DNA of 64,000 nt from Lonicera japonica (GCA_021464415.1 CM038467.1:15331411-15395410), one strand, 5' to 3'; counted from the stretch's first letter, positions 43,690 through 57,930 are shown. Numbers and translations are program-made. Notes: generated by a model not told the origin, from the sequence alone.

Positions 43690-45624
43690 TTTAGAAAGGG
43701 GATTGTTGATCAACAAGTAAAAGCTATCCTATGAGATAAACATATAGCAAGGGATAAAAAGCAAATAGTGGATCAAAAATTTATTTATGAAAATTTGATT
43801 GACAACGAAAAATGTCAACAACAAGTTGTTGAGCCAATCATCCAAATAGAAGAAGTCATGAAGGAATCGAATTTAAGTGGTCAAAAAGTTAGCATAGAGG
43901 ATAAGGAGAATGTTGAAAATAAGCATCATGAGCAGGGGGTCACCAAGAAGGATATGACAACTATTGAAGCTTTAGAGGCAAAAGGGAAAAGATATGGTGA
44001 AGAAGCAATTCTTGGGGAGCATTTTATTGCTGCTTTTAGTAAAGCAAATGAAAATTTAGTTGATGATTCTCTTAGTTCAGAGGAAGAAGATGAAAATGAT
44101 TATGATGGCGACAATTCGGAAGCGCATTCAACTCAAAGTATTAAAAGCAAGATTTCACAGGTTCAATAAAGTATTAGCACCAAACAAGAAAACAATTTGC
44201 TGCGGGCTAGTGATAAAAGCGTTCACAAATCAAGATCAACTACAAACCAATGCGATGCAACTTTAAGTCTAGCTACCCCTGTTTTGGATTCGAGAACAGC
44301 CTTGACGGATAAGGATGGATTTACTTTGGTATGTTCTAAGGGGGGGGGGTGTATTCAATTGAGATTTTAAAAGATTGTTTATGGATAGTTTAGTTAAGTG
44401 GATTTTAAAAGACTATTTAAGAATGTAATGACTTATAAGATTTTTTTAAAAGATTTTTTATACTCAAGATTTTTTATGTTTGGATTTTAAAGATTATATT
44501 ATTAAAATTTATAAGATTTGAAAGAACCACATGGATTTTTTATACTTAAGACTTTTTATGTTTAGATTTTATGATAAGTAATGTTTAGTTCAATGATGCA
44601 TGAATTCTCCGGCATCAGCCTCTACAACCCAAGCTTTCCAAATAATGGTGGAATTTTTCTTTACCAAAGGTTCTATAAAATCCGCTACCATTTCTTAATA
44701 AAAGAAACGAAAAACAATTTAATAAACATTATGATTCTTGTGAAAGGTAGAGAGTGCCGATTTTGGTGTTTATACCCATTAATGAAATTTATTTAAAATA
44801 TCAATAAAATTATGCAAGCAATCTTCAAAATGGGGTTCAATTGAAGGGCCCCACTCTTCAATGGCAAGAAAGCACTAAAAGGAAAAAATAAATCGAAATA
44901 CATAAAAATAGTTCAAATCTCAAATAATATGAAAATGTACACATACATACATACATATATGTATATATATAAAGAGAGCGGTGATATATACATACCCACT
45001 TTATAAACAGAAGCATTGGTGAAGTTGAGAAGGAAAATGGGTGAAAGGAAGAGGTAAATGTAGAAAAGAGAGATGAGAGAATTGGTAAATCTCTAGCATA
45101 AAACAAAAGTCTTACGAGAAAAGTCTCATGGGTTAGAGTGAGATTCTTTATAGGGTTTGGTATTTATACTTTCCACTAAAAAGCCACACAAATTCCTAAT
45201 TTTAAAAAAATCCATTGAAATTAGCAAGTTTTTGAATACCAAAAGACTTTTTGTTACTTGTTTAAAGTCCTAATTGAATACCACTAGATTTGGACACACT
45301 CTTTAAAATATCCAAATAGTCTTGATTGAATACCACAAGACTTATTTAGATTATTTAAAAGTCTTAATTGAATACCACAAGACTTATTTATCTCAAAATA
45401 GTCTTTTAAAATCCTAATTGAATACCCCCCCTAAAGTTCAAAAACTTCAGGTGGTTAAGCAGTCTCAGCCTCAATTTGACCAAGCAGAGATTTTTCTCTT
45501 AAATCAAGTTGGTTTAGACGATCCTAAATGGTTAATTACTTGTCGTTTTGATAATGTTAATTACGTTAGTGCTCGGCCCAAAAGACTCATTCGCAAGCCT
45601 GCGCGCTTTGATCAATTTTCTTAA
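43690..45624 (+). pseudogene. C-terminal remainder of the DUF4283 ORF, interrupted
   Basis: After the TAG, the same frame continues FRKGIVDQQVKAIL, a second stop (TGA near 43,731), then an acidic/Lys-rich tail (43768-44169, ..SSEEEDENDYDGDNSEAHS) and, near 44,300, DKDGFTLV, a motif typical of the region after the knuckle in such proteins. The MITE then intervenes. At 45,435 coding-like sequence resumes (QPQFDQAEIFLLNQVG..RPKRLIRKPARFDQFS) and stops at 45624, just before the 3' UTR and poly(A). Confidence 0.7.
44340..45431. mobile_element. PIF/Harbinger-like MITE inserted in the retroposon (family copy 1)
   Basis: The left end GGGGGGGGGGTGTATTCAAT and right end ..ATTGAATACCCCCCC are inverted, with TAA on each side (44337-44339, 45432-45434). 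Sub-terminal TTTTAAAAGATT/ AGTCTTTTAAAAT and AATTGAATACCA motifs repeat many times. A 520-bp interior (44,580-45,110) is compositionally different and has no recognised domain. The same ends delimit 62364-63239. Confidence 0.85.
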
Positions 45625-45742
45625 CTTTTTTGTAGCTTTAATTTTCATCATAGGTCTTGATATAAGTTGTAGTGCCTCTTTTGAGATATTCTAATAAATT
45701 TTAGGGTGGGTTATTGCAAAAAAAAAAAAGATAGAATTTGGT

Positions 45743-47415
45743 AAATCACAATTTATTTTTTTTGGGATAAATGTTGATATTTTAAAATTCCCTCAATTTT
45801 TGAAATTTATTAAATTACGTGATTTCATAATCCGTTCAAGAAGTTGGATTTCAAAATCTCCATTGAATTATGGACTTTGAATTTGATCCATCTCAATTTA
45901 GTGTTATATCTCATCCATTATTGGTCATTAAGACTTTCTCACTCTAATTAAAAACACGTAAACATTACTATATTTTGATAATTTATAAAATACTTATATT
46001 TTTTAAAAAAATCTAAATTAAAAAAACACGAGATTTTAAAATTACAATTTTCAAAATCTTATGATTTTGAAACATCACATGATTTAAAAATTTTATAAAA
46101 CGAACACAAACTTAAAACTTTTGAAATTTGAATGACCATTAATTCAAATTTCAAAAGTGCAAACAAACAGGACCTTAATGTCAATTTTGTGATTTTTTTA
46201 ATTGATTTGCTCCTTCAAATTTTATAATATTGAACTAATTTTTTTTAAAAATAATAATAATGGGCAATTGGGCGTAAGGGCTCATTCCAATGATAACATA
46301 CTTATAAATGACACTTACAAATTAGTCGTGTAAATTAAGAAAGACATCAATACTCTTTCCTTATAACATCTCACGTTTCATCAGAATTGATACTAAATCT
46401 GTTTAACACCAATCTGTTTTAGCACAATTGTTACTATAACATTGGTGCTAAAATAATTTTAGCACTATAACAAAACAAAGAATAACAAAATTGATGAGAT
46501 CAACATCCACTCAATTTTTTTTATGTATATATATGGATCGACGTAGGATTCGTAAAAAAAAGAGTTGCGATCAGATTTTTTTTTTCAAATCCCGCTGGGC
46601 TGTCGAAATTATTCGATTTCGATAGTAAAACGACCTCCGATCGTCTTGATTGCGTGAATATTGTAACTTTATCTTCCAAACAACATATCAAAAAATCAGT
46701 TAAATCCAACAGTTTGATCAAAAGTTATATCTGTTTTACAATTGCACCTGCAAAAAAAAAAAGATGAGAACATTGCTCCTCTCAGTGATATGATCGAAAA
46801 GTTGGGTGGTGGTGGAGATTTTGCGTGCGGCTCCGGTGGTCTGGGGGAAGCCCTGTTGCGTAAATTGCATGGAGGGAAGAGTTAGGATTCCAATCATTGA
46901 TAGAAATGAGAAATTTATTATTGATAGATAGAGAATGGGAAGGGAGAGCAATAATGTTGTCTGTTTAGGGGATTTAGGGGCTGAGAAATGAGGGTGTGAT
47001 TTTTATAAAGGTTGGTTGTTGTATGTAGTTAGTGGATTGTCACCACACCTATTTATTTCTTTATACGCTTGTGCAAAGTGAACCGGAACATATATACGTG
47101 TTTTTAATTAGGGGTGTTTTTGTCCATCAACATTTATCATTTAACTTAAAATAAATTAATATAATGAAAAAATGTCCTTATTGTAAAACCAAATTATAAC
47201 ATTAATATTACTTCACTTTATTAAACATGAATCCGTCATTATAGTTATAAAACATTACGGAGCGATGCCCTATAACCCATTATCTTTAATAATAAAAAAT
47301 CCGTGTGTGTTTTTTTATTGCGCGAGATACCTTGAAAAGTCTTCCTATTTTCAAAATATTATGTTGAATATTTTGAGGTGAACTTAAAAGGCTGATCATT
47401 AACTTTATAGCCTAA
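45743..47415. other. Intergenic region with promoter-like tract on the minus strand
   Basis: At 46,736-46,951 (-) a short frame reads ..MIGILTLPSMQFTQQGFPQTTGAARKIS.., and is preceded on that strand by TTTATAAAAAT (around 47,005-47,015, about 150 bp upstream of that Met). The TATA-like box, CT-rich leader and balanced codons make a short transcribed unit conceivable, but no family is recognised. Further left, TTTGATCAAACTG..GGATTTAACTGA and TTTCGATAGTAAAACGACC look repeat-derived. Nothing else is seen. Confidence 0.3.
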
Positions 47416-47879
47416 GAACATCTTTAATGCTAATGTAAACATTGACTTATAATTATATTTACCAACTCACTTTTACATAAAACTTGAACATTAAAAAATT
47501 TGTTCCAATTGTAATTTTGAAAGATCTTGTATACATTTTGAAATAACAAATAAAATTCCAAAATATGTTAAATATCAATTTAAGCCACTTTTTATTATAT
47601 TTCTTGAATTTTTCTATAAATAAGAGTCACAATCGATCTTGATTTATAAGCATGGATTTGTATATTTAAAATATATAGTTTTTATTAAAATTCATATTTT
47701 ACATTTAAGGTAATTACATTTTAAGAGAGAAAGTTGACGTGGTATTATAAAATAGGAGTATATTTTACACATCTATTTTATATAAACTTTCATTTTAAAA
47801 GATTACCGGAGACTAAAAAATTTGTAAGTTGTATAAATTTTACCCAAAACAAAATATAGAAGATTGTTGGGAGATACTC
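47416..47879. mobile_element. Tourist-like MITE (GAGCATTTTCAATGG family), copy 2
   Basis: Left end GAACATCTTTAATGC, right end GAGATACTC, with TAA flanks at 47413-47415 and 47880-47882. It is collinear with the 28.2-kb copy, sharing TTACATAAAACTTGAA, GATCTTGATTTATAAG, TTAAAATTCATATTTTACAT and AAAGTTGACGTG. Confidence 0.8.
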
Positions 47880-48163
47880 TAACTAGGCCGGCTTGGAAGG
47901 TTAGCAGATAGGCCTCAGACAACGGCTTTGAAACCCCCCCACCTTCGAACAATTTTTGAAGGCTTTAAAAGTTTTTTTTTTTATTTTAGTGCAAGCAACT
48001 GTAGATCCGAGTGATTTTTGGAGAGGAGGCAGAGAACGAACATTAATTGCTTGTGCGAATTATCACATTTTTTCCAATTGGACTAAGACATGGATCTAAG
48101 AGCTTTAAAGTTTTATATGTGTAAATAATATAGTAGTATATTCTTAGAGTAGTAGAATAGTAT

Positions 48164-48545
48164 GTACTTTTAACCATATGTTATGACAAATACCTCTCTA
48201 AATTTGTACATTTTTTTTTATATTTAGGGGCAATGATTTGTCAAATATTATTATATTAACTATATATACAATGATTAATATGATAATCACTTGATATTGT
48301 TGCTAATTTGTGAAAAATAGTGGTGTAGTGTTACTTATTACAATATACATGCAAACACTATAATGAATAATATATATTACTTAAAAAATTAAAATAAATA
48401 ATTTCAATTCTGAAAAAATTCTCTAATTGAACGGTTGATATTTTTAATATCATGTAAACATAATTAAAATGTTAAATCATTAGCTTGAAGCCTAAATATT
48501 TGTTAATTTAGAGAATGACCTACCTAATTTACGGTGGAAAGTATT
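48164..48545. mobile_element. MITE, family copy 2 (partner of 24208-24588)
   Basis: Collinear with the intronic MITE over its whole length: CCTCTCTAAATTTG, CACTTGATATTGTTGCTAAT, AATATCATGTAAACATAATT, AGCTTGAAGCCTAAA and AATTTAGAGAATGACCTACC. TIRs GTACTTTTAACCATATGTTA / ..TTTACGGTGGAAAGTA. No coding. Confidence 0.85.
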
Positions 48546-50747
<2,202 letters not shown>

Positions 50748-52350
50748 TCAATCATATTTGCCTCTCATGATTAGCTAATATTTCGCAGAGATAATTTTAT
50801 GGCTATTATTATTTTGGTTGGTGGACGAATGAGCTCGATTCGTATAGTACTTAGGATGGGGCCAGTGGTATAAACAAACGAGGGGTCCATTGCATAATAT
50901 TAAATTAATCGAATAATATATCATATTCAAAAGAGAGCACCTCGCACTCTTTACTGTTACATTTAATGCCTCCTGTTTACCGAAGAGTAGTTATAATATT
51001 TATCCTCCGCTAGCTAATCAAATTTGGTTCGATGAGTTGAACAAAAGGATACGATTAGCTCAGTTTAGTACAAACTCAACCTGCATTTAATTTTGTCGGG
51101 CAGAGTTCGAACTTGTTCCTTTAATTTCCCATCTTCACTCCTTGGGGAAAAAATAAAAATAAAAATAAAAATGAACGATCATCCTTAAGATTGTCCGAAT
51201 AAGAATTAGTGCATGCCCGGCCCAGACAAAGAAATAAAAAATTACTAGTACTAGTACTAGTTTTTATTTTTTAATGAAATATATAGCTAAAAATTCCCTT
51301 TACTTAGACACCATATATCAACTTTGGAAAAGCTGCTTCAACCCTCAGCCAAGAATGATTTCTTTGCTGTCACGAATCTGGGGGTTAGATTTGTCATTTA
51401 TTCTCTCCGTGATTATCCTTGTAATGAAAGTTTCACATTTTGAGGTAGAAAATCGTCTAACTGGGGTTTGAACACTTTTTTCTTTAAGATATCTCAAATT
51501 TTATTAATAAAACGAAAAAGTTGCATGACAGATGTATTTTGAAATTAATTAAGCACGTGCATTACTTCCCATTATGCATAAAATTTTTAATTGATTCTTG
51601 ATCATTTATTAGTTGAAACGACTAAAACAACAAAAACAAAGGAAATTTATTCTTGATCGTTATTTATTAATATAATTAAATCTAAATTGACGTTAATTTT
51701 ATTGAAAAATAGACAGTACATGCAGAAGTTAAAAGTGATCGAATCCGTAGAGGACATTAACAGTACTGTATACAGAGGGAGAGTATGAATATATACTGTG
51801 GGAATGTAATATGGCTAGACTGACTGACAAAAGATAGAGAAGAGGGCTTACGTGTATGTATATATACGCAAACTTTATAGGACTGTATATATTTATGCAT
51901 GCAATATAATTATACTGTGGATGAATAATTAGCATTTTTGTTTCTTTGCGGGGATGTTTTTTCTCCTTCTACTGGGTCCACTTGATAGGAATGTGATTTG
52001 ATATTAAGCTTCCCCCTCTCACTCATTCTGATTGGATCAATCCAACACTCTCCTCTCTCTCTCTCTCTCTCTCTTAATTTTATTAAGATCCACTTTACAA
52101 CACTATCTGATGATGAAGCTAACCTCTTAAAAGCTGATGATAAAAAAAGTTCAAATCTTTATTTAAATCTCAAACCCAAAAAAAAGGATCGAGTTGGTAA
52201 CCGAAAGAAAAGAGTCTCCGGCCTCATCATATCCTTCAATTCTCACTCTTTCATCTTAATTAGCTTTCCACACACACAAAAAAATAGATATATATATATA
52301 CACACACACACACACACCAAATGTTACTCTCTTGTCACCGATTTACTTCC
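50748..52350 (+). promoter_or_regulatory. Upstream region and CT-rich 5' leader of the IDD gene
   Basis: No gene is seen. A (CT)n pyrimidine patch (about 52,050-52,074) and (AC)n (52,300-52,317) lie in the probable 5' leader, about 280 and 35 bp before the start codon. Upstream ATGs in the leader (for example at 52,321) open short frames, so translation could be affected if the leader begins before them. Transcription start is not determined. Confidence 0.4.
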
Positions 52351-54643
52351 ATGGAAAATGAGACCAACAACAACAACAAGAGAAAAAGAAGACCAGCAGG
52401 AACTCCAGGTACGTAAATTTTTTTGTTGTTATTTATTTGCGTGGTTGAATCTTGGAGCAATTCATAACAACAATTAATATTAATTAATGTAGATCCAGAT
52501 GCGGAAGTGGTTTCTTTATCACCAAGAACGCTATTGGAATCGGATCGATACGTGTGCGAGATCTGTAACCAAGGGTTCCAGAGGGACCAAAACCTACAGA
52601 TGCACAGGAGGAGGCACAAGGTGCCCTGGAAGCTTCTGAAGAGAGAGACGCCGGTGGTGAAGAAGCGGGTGTTCGTTTGCCCGGAGCCTACGTGCCTACA
52701 CCACGACCCGTGCCACGCGCTAGGGGATCTAGTTGGTATTAAGAAGCATTTTAGAAGGAAGCACAGCAATCACAAGCAATGGGTTTGTGACAAATGCTCT
52801 AAAGGATATGCTGTTCAGTCTGATTATAAGGCACATCTCAAGACTTGTGGGACTAGAGGCCATTCTTGCGACTGCGGCCGTGTCTTCTCCAGGTTTATTT
52901 ATTTATTTATTTATTTTCATCCTCCGAATTAATTGAATCTCCTTAGTTGCGTGCACGTACACATACAAATTAATGAATTCGCGATCATTTCATGAGAAAG
53001 TTTTTTTTAATTAACTTGAATTGATCGATCGATCATACCAAGTACGCGCGTCGAGTGATCTGATTGAATGCATGATGAACACAATTACTAAATATCTGAT
53101 CCACAATTTTCTCTATTCTGGCTAATGTCTCCAGAATCCCCTGGTTCATGCGTGGATGACCTAACTTTGACTTGATTGAAAAAAATTGGTGTGGTACCCA
53201 TTAAGAAAGTCCTTTAAATGTGGGCTTTTATAATTGAACTTGATTTCTTTTTGTGTTTATAAGTATTTTTTTTTGAAGTGATCGAACGAGAGATTGGGTG
53301 ATTGACTTAGATGTCATAAATAGTTTAATTAAGGTGTGATATAAACATTCTTAAATCAATTAATATATATACCCCATTAAGAGACACACACTTTATTAAT
53401 TAAGTACATACTTTTTCCATTTTATATCACATTTAAATCAACCCTAGCTAGTCTGGAAAATCACTATTAATTAGAAGTCTAAATATATATATATATATAT
53501 ATAAATTAATGTCACTTCACCACACAAAATTAAGTTGTTGGATTCCCTATCGTTTATGATTTGATCTCTTTTATCGTATAGTTTCTAGTACTCATCTCCC
53601 TCATACAGACACTTAATAATGCTGTCTTTTGAATATGTTCTTTCCCCTACTTTCCATCCCATTTAGAATCATGGCCCTAGTGTGCCCTCAAGTAAATTAT
53701 TCTTTTAATACTTCCCTTTTCTCTTTCAAAATTTATTAATCATACTAGAAAGATAAAATAAATACTGCCCTATATCAGAATTTGTACCGTGTTAAATATT
53801 TGTTTATTGATATGCAACTTTAAAACACACGTTAACATAAACATGCATGTCTTTCTTTTTTTAAACCTTTTTAGGGTGGAGAGTTTCATTGAACATCAAG
53901 ATACTTGCAACATGGGGGGCCTCCGGCCGGCCTCGCACTCGCTGCAACCGGTGTGCCTGTCCCGAACCACGTCTAGCCCGAGCCCGTCAAGCGACACTAA
54001 TCTAAGTGCATCTCTATGGCCTCCTCTTACAATACAAAATCCCAAAGATCATCACACAAATTTCTTAAGCCCCCCAACCAATACTAATCGTTCCAATAAC
54101 AATTCCCGCCACCATAATTTAGAGCTACAACTCTTAACCGAGCCACCTCCCGTTAATACTTCAGCCTCCTCCAAATCAAATGAACAAGAAGATCACTCGA
54201 CTCAGTTGCAGCTCTCAATAGGTTCATCTAATCACATTGAAAAAAATAACATTATCTCCTCAAATATTAAAACATATGTAAGTACATTTTCTCAATCGTC
54301 GAGAATAAAAGAGGAGACACAAGAACAAATGAGAATTGCAATGGCTGAGAACGGGTACGCAGAAGAGGCGAGGCAACAAGCCAAGAGGCAGATTGAAATA
54401 GCGGAGCAAGAATTTGCCAATGCAAAGAGAATTAGGCAACAAGCACAGGTCGAATTAAACAAGGCACTAGCACTTAAAAGACATGCCACTACGCAAATTA
54501 ATTCGACGATTTTGCAAATAACTTGTCATTCTTGCAAGAAGCAATTTCAAGCTAGGGCAATGGCTGTAGCGGCTCGCGATGAGGCTTTGAGTTTCGTTTC
54601 ATCTGCTTTAACGGAAGGCGAGGTTGAGAATGATTGGAAATGA
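52351..54643 (+). CDS. INDETERMINATE-DOMAIN C2H2 zinc-finger transcription factor, IDD14/15/16 (SGR5) type
   Basis: Exons 52351-52408, 52493-52892 and 53875-54643 join in frame to 408 aa. The N-terminus has a KRKRRPAGTPDPDAEVVSLSP nuclear signal/IDD lead, then C2H2 finger 1 (CEIC..H..H, about 41-61), finger 2 (VCPEPTC..), and two C2HC fingers (CDKCSKGYAVQSDYKAHLKTC, CDCGRVFSR..FIEHQDTC), the complete ID domain. The C-terminal half is Ser/Asn-rich. It then has a coiled coil of about residues 305-360 (EEARQQAKRQ..AEQEFANAKRIRQQAQ) and a CHSCKKQF motif, the hallmark of the SGR5 clade. In Arabidopsis that clade controls shoot gravitropism, lateral organ form and starch/auxin-related genes in the nucleus. 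Start: the first ATG giving KRKRRPAGTP in frame. The family assignment is firm; the exact orthologue within the clade is not. Confidence 0.94.
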
Positions 54644-55617
54644 ATGTGTGAAATTTGCACCTAGCTACTTGTATGCTTTTATAAATGTAAGGTAATGGGT
54701 GTTTGTGGTAATTTTGGATGTGTTGAGATTAATGGAGTGTTTGAGTGTTGTATTTAGGTATTATTTTGTGGGGTGGTGGTGGATGTTCATTTTCTTGGTA
54801 ATGGCTAATACCCTAGTGGGTTTAAATTGTTCAATAGGGTTTTCCCACGGTGATTTTTAAGTTACATTTGCTCTATCAAATTCAATTATTGTGATACAAA
54901 ATAAAACCTAAGCAAAAAATTACTTTTAAGTTTTTTTTTTTGGTTCTCTCTCTCGAAGACTTACCTTTGTTCTGAATTCACTTTATTATATTTGTATAAT
55001 TATTCTTGTAGTTTGAACTCTACTCACTGTATAAAAAGTGGACAGTCATACTATCTGAATTAAAATTCATTGATAATCAACCACATTGCATTGTCACGCT
55101 ATCTAAAAAGTGTTCAAAGTGGCTGAGTATTCTTCTCGAACTAGCTAGAACCAGGGTTCAGATCCCCTATCTCATCTTCAGACCAAAAATAAGACTAATA
55201 AAGAAACACTTAAAATAATGTAACGACAATCTTAATAGTAATTTGGAGAATAAACAACTTTACACGTACGCATTACAATATTGTCACGTCCTTTAATTTG
55301 GTATGGCTGCTCCTCCTATTGCTAAAATATAATATTATTTTCATAAGTTGTAATTTGTACTTTTAAAAGTGTATATATTTTTTAATAATAATTATAATTA
55401 TTTTGACAATAATAAAACTATTTTTCGGTATAGATAACATTGGTACGGGTTTTCAGATCAAATAATTATGTGGGTATTCTCGAATGCTCAAATCTGATTG
55501 ATGGGTGTTGATGAATAAAATAAATAAAGCAACAAAAGCAAAAATATAAACACACCCTAGCTAGATTTAATATAATACTCGGTCGTTAATGGTTAGCTTG
55601 AGGTATATATATATATA
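54644..55617. other. 3' flank of the IDD gene and spacer
   Basis: The 3' UTR is probably within the first few hundred bases. A tRNA-SINE-like head may be present at about 55,119-55,165 (A-box-like TGGCTGAGTATTC, B-box-like GGGTTCAGATCCC, about 33 bp apart); no tail or target duplication is seen. Confidence 0.4.
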
Positions 55618-56016
55618 TGGAAATGATCTAAATTGGGTCAATTTTTTTTGACATTAAATGCATACTAATTATTTTGAGGAGATAAATGGATAAAGTTTTT
55701 GATAAAACTTGGGCAAGACAATCTCCATGATAATAGATTATTTCTACTAAATTTTATAAAAAAATTCAACCGGAAAGTAGGCTAGTTAAACATTTAAAAT
55801 TTTAACGGCCATAAATACACACACATATATATATATATATATTAATTTTTTAATTAGCCCACTTTTCAATTGAATTTTTCGATGAATTTTGATGAAGATG
55901 ATCTACTAATCATGAAAATTATTTTCATCAAATTTCATCAAAAAATTCATTTGTTTAGCTCATCAAAATAATTATTTCAAGTTTAAGGACCAAAAAAATT
56001 GTTCAGATCATTCTCA
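55618..56016. mobile_element. Large fold-back MITE (same family as 12475-12704)
   Basis: The left arm (GAAATGATCTAAATTGGGTC, AAATGGATAAAGTTTTTGAT, AGTAGGCTAGTTAAACATTT) and right arm (reverse complement GAGAATGATCTGAACAATTT, AAATGAATTTTTTGATGAAA, AAGTGGGCTAATTAAAAAAT) are inverted over about 170 bp each, around an (AC/AT)n loop. (TA)n lies immediately outside both ends. Confidence 0.8.
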
Positions 56017-57721
56017 TATATATATATATATGTATAATTAAAATGTTAGATTATTGTGCTTGGACTATTTGAAGATCTTTGTTGGCCGAGGTGGTCAGGA
56101 AAATGGAGGTTAGGGTGAGGTGAGGTGAGGTGACCCCTTCCCTAAGCATTAAAAGAATAGTACTGTTACTAGCATCAATTATATAGCAAAGCCGAAGGCA
56201 TGTGTGTGAGTGTTAGGAATGGAATTAGGGACTGGCGCAGAGGATATGATTTCTTATATTGTAAGTCAGTAAAATGTTAGCAAACAGGAAAAACATAAGA
56301 TACTAATTTTAACTGTGTTATAAATAAAAATATTATAATTTATTTTAACTGTACATTAAAAAATACTGTGGAAAAGTACCAAAATAAAATAATATATATA
56401 TATATATTGTGAGTGATTTTGTCATCTTTTATACCGACTAATACAAGTGTAGATATTTCAATTACTTAAAAAAACTCTTTACATTGAAGTCTGACTATGA
56501 GAGTGATGTATAATATCAAGAAGCTTAATTGAAAAAAGTGCAGTCGTAAACTAGCCTACATTTATCTGAGTTCAAGTGTAGTCTCATCAATAGCATTAAA
56601 TTTAAGTTTCATTTCCTCTCTTGTTGATTATTAGAGATTATAAGAAAAAAAAAATTAAACTTATTTTCAAAAGATAAAATAAAATTTGGGTTGCTATACA
56701 TATTTTCGACCAACCAAAAAGTTTTACCAACCTACTTTAAGCCATTCCTCCCCCTCCTCCTCTCTCGAATCTCGAGTCCGTCTCTATTGAATGCGTGAGA
56801 GAGAAAGAGGGAGGAATCAGATGGTACTTTTTCTGGGGATGTACTGAAATAAGCATATAAATGTGCATAATAAGAGCGCCATGTTTTTCAGTGCCAATAG
56901 TTGTAAGAGGAAGGCTTAATTGACATAGACTCACTCACTTGTCTCTCTCAAACACCTGCTACCACAAAACACACACAAACAAAAATCCATTCAATATCAC
57001 TGTTTCTCTCTCTCTCTCTCTCTTCTTTCTCTCTCTCTCATCAGTCTCTCATTATATAGAATCAGTGGGTGTTTTTTTTTCAGCATCTTTCCATATATGC
57101 AGAGACCACTCCAAAAGTAACCACTCTTTGGATTGGAAGTGAATAGTACTATTTTAATTTACTTTATGAAAAATTTCATGTGGTTTCTTTCACCACTATG
57201 ATCAAGGCAATTACTCCAATAAGCCAAAAGTTTCCACCTCCTTCTCCCCTTTTTATTGGTTGGCTAGTCATACCTTTCTTTTGGTAACAAAATAATTGCA
57301 ATAAAAAGGCCCCACTCAAATATGAAGGGTTTTCTTTTTGAATCGGACGGGATTTAGAAAAAATAAATTCGTTTGACTTGACTCAATATGAATATAATTT
57401 ATTTTTTTAATATTCTTATAATACTTTGTAATTGTATTGGGCTGGAGCAAATCAATACGGGTCGAGATAGGTTTAAGTTTTGGCTTAAATGCATTGCAAT
57501 GGAGCGGATTTGGGTTTTCCAATGTACAAACCCTTCCTAGGTTAGGCCTAGCCTATTTTACGTGAGTTTGGGTTGGGTTCGGATTTAACCAAACTCGACC
57601 CATTGCCATGTCTAAATAAGCACTCTCTTGAATATGACATAAACCTTAATTATTGATAAAACCACATGCTAATGCCATATGTATATGCACTTAATTCACA
57701 TGAAAAGGGCTCCTTCAAGGG
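56017..57721. other. Intergenic region with GA/CT repeats
   Basis: GGTGAGGTGAGGTGAGGTG repeats lie near 56,115, with (CT)n at about 57,005-57,045. Pyrimidine-rich, leader-like sequence at 56,750-57,060 suggests a possible promoter or non-coding transcript. No reading frame or known microRNA hairpin was recognised. Confidence 0.35.
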
Positions 57722-57930
57722 CGGAATGGTTGGCATGATGAGTGGGGTTCCTTTTGAAATTGTGGCAATCTGAATTCAAGTTGTCATGCATGATATCCTT
57801 AGGGTTATTCTTTCCGATAGCTTAGTCTTTTGGCAAGATTGTTCTAGTTCTCTGAGAGGTCTAATTTTCAAGTCTTGAGTACATCCCCATCTGTTAATCT
57901 TGAATATGTTTCTTCTCTGCATGATCTTGT
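57722..57930 (+). mobile_element. tRNA-derived SINE-like sequence
   Basis: GGAATGGTTGGCATGATGAG resembles an A box, and CTGAATTCAAGTTG about 45 bp on resembles a B box. A body (GATAGCTTAGTCTTTTGGCA, GATTGTTCTAGTTCTCTGAG) follows, whose style fits plant tRNA-derived SINEs. No clear poly-A/T tail or target duplication. A worn copy if correct. Confidence 0.35.

Larger units (their letters stand above)
42860..45729 (+). mobile_element. ORF1-only LINE-type retroposon with poly(A) tail and 13-bp TSD, split by a MITE
   Basis: GATAGAATTTGGT occurs at 42847-42859 and again at 45730-45742, directly after an A-run (about 45,718-45,729). An AATAAA-type signal lies about 30 bp before the tail. Between them is a single DUF4283/zinc-knuckle frame and a 3' UTR, but no endonuclease or reverse transcriptase. 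Subtracting the 1,092-bp Harbinger insertion leaves about 1.78 kb. Target-site duplication plus poly(A) is the mark of target-primed reverse transcription. It was therefore mobilised in trans, like the mammalian HAL1 type. Confidence 0.85.

Noticed and set aside
51045..51125. tRNA-like GATTAGCTCAGTTTAGT ... AGTTCGAACTTG
   Set aside because: A- and B-box-like words are present but no acceptor stem or cloverleaf can be drawn.
52335..52769. Long minus-strand frame opposite the IDD exon
   Set aside because: Antisense shadow of GC-rich zinc-finger coding sequence; the sense strand encodes the complete ID domain.
54260..54489. Cys/Leu-rich minus-strand frames opposite the IDD coiled coil
   Set aside because: Shadow of the EARQQAKRQ-type coding sequence.
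56880..57060. CT-rich tract tested by eye for miR156/166/172/319/396-like sequences
   Set aside because: No mature microRNA sequence or matching star arm was found.
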